Shown here: positions 44,801 to 53,800 of the stretch, in pieces
Layout of the letters: each line of letters opens with the position of its first letter
Position numbering within the stretch: position 1 is the stretch's first letter
Origin: Trileptium ribeirensis
Taxonomy: Eukaryota; Nematoda; Enoplea; Enoplida; Thoracostomopsidae
DNA length: 64,000 nt
Assembly: GCA_030248225.1 (NCBI GenBank)
Contig: JASANE010010005.1
Location: 26,172 to 90,171, forward strand
Direction of reading: 5' to 3'
Made by a program: the position numbers and the translations under genes
Notes under the pieces: model-generated
Database searches by the model: none
What the model was told of the DNA's origin: nothing
What the model saw: only the letters and a program-made list of their open reading frames with translations

Positions 44801-47800
44801 CACGCCTTAAGACCTGTTATTTCTTTCTCCTCCAAAGACCAAAAAGGTGGAATCTTGAAATAAAAATAAATCACAGATTTTGAAAAAATTGAAAAATGAG
44901 TTTTGCATTATTGTTTTTATCGTATTCAACAAACCCCAAAAAGCTATAAACGCGTCCTTATCAACTACATAACATATATCTATTAATAAGGGGCAAAATA
45001 TGAATATTTTTGGTACCAAAACCTAACAAATTTAACTCTCGGCACCGACTCACACGGTTAATAACATCCACAATATGGGGTTGGAACATTGATATCAGCG
45101 TGTTCAACGGGTTATTCACCTGACCGTCCCGGTAACGTTGTCAATATGCGTATTCGTGGGTTGATATAATGATTGCGGGACGATGAAGACCCTTTTGTTC
45201 GAGTCTGAAAAATAATAAAACCACACGGCAGAATCTCATAGCTCTGGTATCGAACCAGAGACATGGAGTAGCGACTTGAAGTTTGACACGGTTTTGCCAA
45301 AACCACGTGGAAAGGAAGGTTATTAAAATGCGAGACCAATCTATGGCAGAAAAAATGAAGTCGTACATTAGAACGTGGTATAGTTTTGGATATGAGTTTG
45401 TATGGGTGTGCCCGCATTGATGGGCTACAATCGAAATACTTCCTGAAATCCACTTTTAGATCTCCTTTGATCATTTGGAATAGGAAGATTAGATCGTTGC
45501 GTAGGCGTCTTGTTTCGAGTGTTTGCAGCCTGAGGGAGCGTAAACGCTCGTCGTAGCTGAGATGCCGGATACTAGGAAGTAGTTTCGTAGCTTTGCGTTG
45601 GACGGCTTCTAAAGTTTCAATGTCTTTCCGAAGGTGAAGCGTACAATATTCAAGGTGTGGGCGCATTAAGGACGTGATGATCATTCGTAGTGACAACTGT
45701 GTGAAGTTTTTCATATGTCGATGTATCATGCCAGTGTTTTTTTATTAGCCAATTCTTTAGCCATGGCTAAAAAATTTGTGTATTGGCTAAAAAAAATATA
45801 GATCCTTTACCTAAAAAATTTGGATCATTTTAAAAAATTTTTAAAACTACTTAAAGGCTACTTTTAAAAAATTTCCACATGCAAAGAAGCATGAAGTTAT
45901 CCCAGTCACTACAGTTCACTAAAAATGTGCACGCTTGGCTTTGTGGTAGTGTCTACATCGGCCCGCGTTTCAATGACCTCTGCTGCCTCATCAGGTTCCG
46001 CTGGCGTAAGCGCTGCCCGTTTCAACCATTTGTCCATTGTCGAACGTTACCAACGAATTTCAGTGATACAGAACAAAAGTTTGTATTGTATTCTAGCGTA
46101 ATACTAAGTAAACTGAGTTCCTAAACTAATGCCACCCGCGAGTTCTGTGAGAATTTGACTAAAAGATTTTTGGATTGGCTAAAAATATTTTGGTGGTTTT
46201 AGCCAATTGGCTATGTAGAAACAAAACAAAAAAAAAACCTGTATCATGCCCAATGCTCTGTTGGCGTTGGCTGCTATTTTATGGCAGTGTTCAGCCCATT
46301 TCATGTCGTTGTTGATGATTACCCCTAAATCTTTGACACTGCTGGCGCTAACGTTGTTTGGTCTAGATAATAGCTTCCTTGATCAATGTGAAAGTGGATT
46401 ACTTGGGACCTTGTTGCATTGAACTTGATGCCATTGTCCCGTGCCCAGCCTTCTAGTAAAATAAATCATGTTGAAGCCGTGTTCTGATGCTGCTTACGTC
46501 GTTGTTGGGGATGGAGATGAACAGTTTCGTATCGTCCGCGAATTTCAAAATATTGCTGCTGATACCCTGATCAATATCATCTATGAAAATCAAAAAAAGA
46601 GCTGGACCTATAACTGATCCCTGTATAATGCGTCGTTCACGTTTATTTGTGTGCAGAAACTGCACACCGTAGCCAGTATGGCTGCTACGAATGCACGCAA
46701 ATCAATTCGAGAGCAATAGTAACGCCGATTGCTCCGTCCGTGCAATGGTGGTCGACCGTTATCATAAAATGCAGGTGCAGCAACGATGGCACGCGGGTAT
46801 GCAAGCACGTTGTACATTGCACTGACATGGTGCATCTGAAAAACGTTACGCATCTTATGATGCATAGGATGTACCAAATTACTTACGAGAGTGCAATAGT
46901 TCTAATCATTGTTCGTGCAATGATCACTACAATTTCAAACATTAAAGTAATAGTATTTACTAAAGCACACGCCAGGGAAATGGATTTCGCCAAAGTAGTC
47001 TTCAATTTACTGTTGTTATGCGTTTCAAGAAAAATTCGCGTGTAACAAAATATTTACGGACTATTTTATGTGACTGCACGGCATTCTCACTCATAGATAT
47101 ATGTCATCAATAAACAATTTTGCCAATTATCAATAATATACCAAGCGCATTAACGTGTTGCCAAATATTTTCATCAATGTTTAAGCAAATTGTAATATGG
47201 TATATTATAATTTAAGTAAAATTATATCTACCATAATCTATGAATGATTCCCTGTTAAGAAAATTTAGCGAATATTCTCCATCTCTAAGTTTAGCAACCA
47301 GAGGATTTTACCAAATTTATGTTTACTGTTATTTTGAGTAGTTACGAGTTTGCATGATAGTGTAGCGCCACCCATAAACTAAACATATAACTGTTAGCTT
47401 GTTTTATAGTTAACCAGGCAGAATCGGAGCTGGACATAATGTTAATAAGAGTTACATTGCAACTTGTATAGCGGTCTTAAATTCCAGAAACAGGAATTTA
47501 AAATATGTTGATCCTACATGTGACTCCAACAAAAGCTAGGTATAGTTGACATTTGACGCTTATTTGACGTCAAAAATTTTAAATTATTGTATTACATCTG
47601 TCACAAATCTTTCTTGGGCTATACGTAACAAGTTTAATATAATCGACATTGAGCTAACAGGCATTCTACATTGTGTATCAAGAAAAGTTTGTGTAGCTTT
47701 GCAACTGCGACAATAGATGTTTAGTGGTTTAGGTAATTTGATATACCTTGTATTTGGACCAAACATACACTGTGACATGTTGCTCGTAATTTAAAGCAAA

Positions 47801-50800
47801 ACATTAAAGAGGTGCAGCTAGGATGATTACCCCGTAAATTCTAGACACCTACAACAATTTTTCTTTTCGGTATCATGTGACACACACTGCAGCGTCTTCA
47901 CTATTTAACAACCGTATGGCCAACATTGGCCCTTTGAAACAGCATACAGATTAGGACTACACCTAATTCTTTCGATTTACGCAAATTTTGGCTCTAACGC
48001 ACATGTAAAAATTGGAATATAGTTTTCAGAGAGAATACTGTCTTACAGCTGTGGCTTAAAAGAGCGTCACAGACAGTAAATGTACAACTTAAATAGTTCT
48101 TTGCAAACGCTTGACTCAATTCTACAACATACCAACAACATAAAATTTGTATTGAAAATATCTTCCACAGTTTAACAATTTCTTCAATAGCTTGCAGTTG
48201 TATGTCGTAAATGCGTCATCTCAAGTGCCTATGTTGATGAAAAATTATATTGATACGGCATGGCAAAATTGACACATATGTGAGTACCAGTAAAGGCGGC
48301 GGAAAACTTTTGTGGTATGACACTAGATTTGTAAAATAATTATAATATATATCATAGAAGTCCGAGGTCCTTGCGTTCGGAGGAACATAATGTCGAATTC
48401 GTTATGAAGATAATTTTACTCAATTTTGCTAGATTTGTTACAATTTCTGCCAAATTTTTTGCAGCAATGATCTCAATTTTTGCTAATTAATGCTGAATTT
48501 TAGCCAATCTTCGCGGACGGTTTCGGTGGGTGACAGAGGAGACGTTTGTATGTATTTGCTATAGTCGGTTCCTTAATTGGCGTTGTAAAATAAACAAATA
48601 TAGCGTATCGCAGGGTTTGCCGTTCATTTTTAATTATGACTCGACATAAGCATGCGAAACTTAATATTGGACATATAATATCTTAATACTGTTCAGAAAT
48701 ATACCAATAGTTGCACTGAAAAGTGCTTTGGTGAAATCCATTTCACGGGTGTGTGTTTTAGTAAACATTATTCCCTTAGTGGTGATTATTGCACGAACAA
48801 TGATCAAAATTATTGCACTCTCATAAGTAATTTGATACATCCTATGCCCCATAAAATGCGTAAGGTTTTCAGATGCACGATAGCCCTGCGATGCACAATA
48901 CGCTTACATACCTACGTGCTACGTTACTGCATTAGCAGTTACAACAGCGGTCGACATAACCATTGCACGAACAGTGCAATCGACGTTACTATTCTACTCG
49001 AATTGATTTATGTGCATTCGTAGCGACCATACTGGCTACGGGGTGCAGTTTATGCACACAAATAAACGTGAACGACGCATAACTCCACTCTTAACGTGCG
49101 AGCTTGTCGATGTTTGACCCCGAAATATTACTTTCTGGCGTCGGTTATTTAAGAAGGCGCGAATCCAATTTATTGTTTTTGTACTTAAACTATAGCGAGT
49201 GAGTTTCGAAATCAACGTGTGGGACGGAATCGAAGGCCTTCTGGAAATCCAGATATATACACTCAACGCCTGGCTTATCATCTATAGCTTTTGCTACATA
49301 ATCAAGGTAATCAAGAAGCTGTCCGCAACATGATTTACCGCTCACAAAACCGTGCTGCGACAAATATTGTTTTCAGATACGTGTGCAACAATGCTTTCTA
49401 CTATAAAGCGTTCCATTATCTTGCAACAAACACAGGACAAGCTGATGGGGCGGTAGTTCGATGGTTGACTGCTACTACCTTTTTTAAATAATGGTATGAC
49501 ATTTGCCGTCTTCCAGTCTGTTGGAACCTCACCAAGCTCATACGACCATATAAAGAGTTTTTACAACGCTTCGGCAAATGCTTGGAGCCAAGTTTTTCAG
49601 TGCTATATTCGGGATATCATCGGGTCCGCTTGCTTTCGTTGGATCTAAATTTTGTAACTTGATATTATTCGGGGAAAACAACTTCCACACTGTTAGTCAA
49701 AGTTGTGTTCTGAGTTGATGAAACAAATACTGAGCTAAAGTAATTATTGAAGATTTAAATAACCCCATAGTTCACCACCAACAAGCAAAAATATTAGTTT
49801 GTCAAAATTTTGAAAATTGAGGGTACTTCTTAAACGTTAGCTCATATCCCGAAAACGGCTGTTCTGACAGAAAAATTCATATGAAGATGTGGCTCTCGAT
49901 GACAATATTCAGTTATATGAGATAGGGTCTCTATTTTTTGATCCGAAGACTTTGGCAAAAGTTAATACTTAAAATGTTTGGTTTTGCACGAATTTAAGTA
50001 GGAAATCTAGGAAGCAACACCAAATACAAAGCTAGATGGCAACTACATTTCACTACACGTCGAATAAAAAATGATCAGTGCGGTGAAGAGTTGTGCGACG
50101 AAGAGACGTTTAAAAAAACGTTTTGTCGTAATTACATCCATTCGATGAAACTACGATCGCTACATTATCTATCTTTCTATTAGTCATTATTACATATATA
50201 TAATCTTTCGCTTGTCCAAAATCTAACGTCTCCGTTAATGGAATCATATTTATACAATTATTTTAAGAATTACGGCATTTCAAGAGCAATCAGCAATAAA
50301 TCCCATTCTATAGCTATATCAGACAGGTTACTTTCCAAAAATTTATTTTTGACTCGCCGACAACTTGTAACTATATCGAAATTTTGCAGAACGTAGTGAA
50401 GCGTAGGCACAATACGGCTTTTGCGTACACAGCCAATAAGCTCCCGATAGCATACGTCGATGTGCTATATATAAATATCACACCATACCGCACAAGTTAG
50501 AACTAAACTAACACCGGCAATAAACTTTTCATCCCGAAAACCCCACAGATGCTAGCTATCAGCCTCTTCAGACGTTACAATAAAATTAGGAATTTTGGGT
50601 CAATAAACCATGGGGCGCCATACCCCTGTAGCAAAACAAAATCAACACCGTTTATGAGTTTCCCATGCCCGAAAACCACAAGTAATACTTTTCGTTTACA
50701 ACAAAACGTAACATTTTTTGCCGACGTTGATAAAACGTTAAATCGTCGCGCTGGTTAAATGGTAAACTATATTAGGCACATACAGAAACATTGCATAAAT

Positions 50801-53800
50801 TCTGCATCACGATCCTAGCGCTGCATACTTGCGAATAACGTGACTGAGGTAGCCCATACCATCTAATGACGGCTTCTGTGGGCAACAAAAATAATCCCGT
50901 TCATACACCTCACATCTTAGCCAATCACAATGACTTACTCTTTCTGACAGTCCCAAAGCTTGTAGGCAAACCGTTTCCTGGACCAGGACCTTCAAATAAC
51001 TGACTCGAATCGTCTGCGATTCCGCTGGAGCTACTGCCTTTAGGAGGGAGAGTTAAACCAGGAGCAACAAATTTACTCGGCATTTTGTCAATTCCAGGTA
51101 CTGCAGGACTATCTAAAAAGTAGTACGAACATAGCGTATGTAAATCATGTCGCACGATGAAGAGCTGTGAAAACAGTATGGCTGCTACTTTCAACTATCT
51201 ATTTTAAACTAGTGAAGCTCGCTTGCGAGCCTGAACTTGAGTGGTGAGAACAATCCCCCAAAGCAGAAGTGTGAAAAATATTTGCTACACAATATTTTTG
51301 ACACTCGCAATGAGCTTGTTGGCCCAGAAATCCCCATATAAGACACTAAAAGCAACAAAAAACACACATTTAGGTGCATTTCCACGACTTTTCACCAAAT
51401 ATGAAATTTGGCGTCAACCATGAGCTTATAGACTCCAGATTGGGAAGTAGTTGAAAAACTTCATTATCATTGGAAAGCCCTGGTAAAGCTACATGCAATA
51501 GGCCTATTAGTTTGCGGATACCTCGTTCACTTATTGAGAAAAGTCGCAAAAACTGGAGGGGTGCTCGAAAAATGGGCCAAAATGACGTCATTTTGCGCCA
51601 TAACTTTTCCCATGGGAAAAAATTCAAAAATCGGGCTCTGTCACTACACCTAACTCGACCATTGCGGTTCGAATGAGCAATCTATCAAAATACGCCCAAC
51701 TGTTATCGAGATCCAGGTGCGACAGTCACATACAGACAGGACCTCCTCAACCCCCCTCCAAAGCCAAAATTGAAAATTCTCGTTCCACTGGCTCGCTCAT
51801 TAATAATAGTAGTCATGTAGCAGGGGTTCTCCAAATTGAATGGTGTGAGGTGTTAGCTTGGTATTTTTCATGCCGCTGTGGTAAAAACGGTCCAACCAAC
51901 ATAAGAAATATAAAATTCCGTCTTGAAGCCAAAAATTTCGTAGATTTTGACAAAATTTGCTTTAACACCGTCTTTTTCTCTATCAAAAGCGTTTTGACAA
52001 ATTGCAGTGGTTATGAACCAGAAGCCCAGGTTCATGACTCCTGGCAAAATTTTAAGCGAATGAAGAGCCCAGTAGCAAAACATTATATGTGGCCTTATAG
52101 AGCTTTTTTGCTTTACGAAATGAGCCTAATGAGCTCAGATATCTGCAGCACTTATCGAGATACTAACCTCGCCATTATAAGAGATACCGATGTTTGGCAA
52201 CACTCCCAATGTTCGATGTTAATTCAGAACACAGAAAAATACACAAAAATAAAAATAAGGCATGAAAAAGACGGGGTTCAACAGGTTTTTACAGCTCATC
52301 CATGATGTCGGTGGTTCCCCTAGATCATACCCCAAGTAGATTTTGGCTTCCGAGTTCAACCCCCGCACCACTCCCAGGTATTTAGAGGTGACATCAAAAA
52401 TTATCGTCCTAAGAGCAGTTATATCAAAAGGCAATACTATATACTGCTTATATTTCGACTATTCAAGACAAAACCTTAACTAAAATGATGTGGGACCTTT
52501 AGAAATACGCATTTGCAGTAGAGATATAAATAAAGATAGTAAATTTTCAACAAAAGCGACTCTAAAAATGTTGCAAATTCTAAAAACGAGAAAAATGAAA
52601 TTATATATCTATTTGACATGGAAATTGTAGTTTTCCCTCCCGATAAATTGGAAGTAAATTCCACCGAGTATTTCTAGATTCCTCCATCCATATTTGAGGA
52701 GGGAGGGAGGGACATGTAAAGTTATGATCCTGTGGACAGGTAATCGGGAAACATCGAAATTTACCACCCTGGCCAGTGAGAATTCTCTGCTACACTCTTT
52801 CACTCATTAATCTCAGAATTCATCAAATATATGTAGAAACCGTTTATCACTAATTCAGTGTTCTTATTTTTAAGGGGTATCCTGCCATATCGCACAATTC
52901 TACAATCCTTCTCCAGAGATTTTAGGCTACACGGAAGGGAAATTGTGATCTTCGGTGGGTGTCTAAATGAAGCCGTCTGTGTTTAATATGTAGAAACCCA
53001 TAGACACCGACTGGAACTAAAAGCCAATGACTGGTGCTGTCGTATGTCTAGAAATGATATTTTGTTCGTGACTTTGTAGTCAGTTTTAATTTTTTTCTGG
53101 CGTTTGTGATATTGGTATTTTGACGTTTCAAAAATGCGGATGCCGACATTACGAATATCAGCTGATACTCATAATTGGCCAAGCCACAAATTTTCATCAA
53201 AAGGTACTAAGGGAATTGAATAAACTACCAGGAGCGTTAGTAGTTTCTGGACCAAGTTGTGCTGCAACTGCACTGTATACAGTTTCTGATTTTATCAAAA
53301 ATAATATTACTAATCCTTCTGTTTATAATAATTTTTTATCGGACACTGCGTGTACTAATTAAAACTAGTAACGTTTGTCCAAACGATTATAACGACGTTA
53401 ATTTTTTATCTCATAACTGTAATTATGCGGTGTCCGAAGTTGAAAAAATTACAGGTTTTTGCACTAGGGCGCCAGATATTTTATGCAATAGTATAAATGG
53501 TTCCTATAGAAATGAAAAGGATTTACGAATTTTCGGCAATTGTCCAAGTCGAAGTCTAATGAATAAGCTTCATGTACTCAGTATTTTTATACATTATAAT
53601 ATGTACCCAGATCTGGTAATGCTATGTGACACATGGACGAACGATCATATCTCTGATGATGAGCTTATTATATATCCCAAATTACACACTCTACCGATCA
53701 AATCGCTTTAAAAAACGGAGACGAGGGGTTACAATTTATACCTCAAATAAACTAAATTCGTCGCCGGCATTAACTATTAAATCTTTTGGTTACGAAGATA

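Larger units (their letters stand above)
45112..49790 (-). mobile_element. CR1-group LINE, RT to C-terminus, interrupted by two insertions
   Basis: On the - strand: NRLEDGKCHTII near 49500, QHGFVSGKSCCGQLLDYLDY (49300-49350), YLDFQKAFDSVPHTLISKL (49190-49260) and RRQKVIFRGQTS. Then a 2.45-kb insertion, IQGSVIGPALFLIFIDD (46560-46625), FADDTKLF (catalytic ADD), another 0.5-kb insertion, and the C-terminal block RPHLEYCTLHLRKDIETLEAVQ (45600-45680). Several frame breaks. The RT motifs match the CR1/L2-Jockey group. Inactive and nested inside intron 2 of the TCERG1-like gene. Confidence 0.85.

Noticed and set aside
51673..52305. 210-codon + ORF in intron 1
   Set aside because: No domain, irregular composition and similarity in style to intron repeat DNA. 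Not enough to call a gene.
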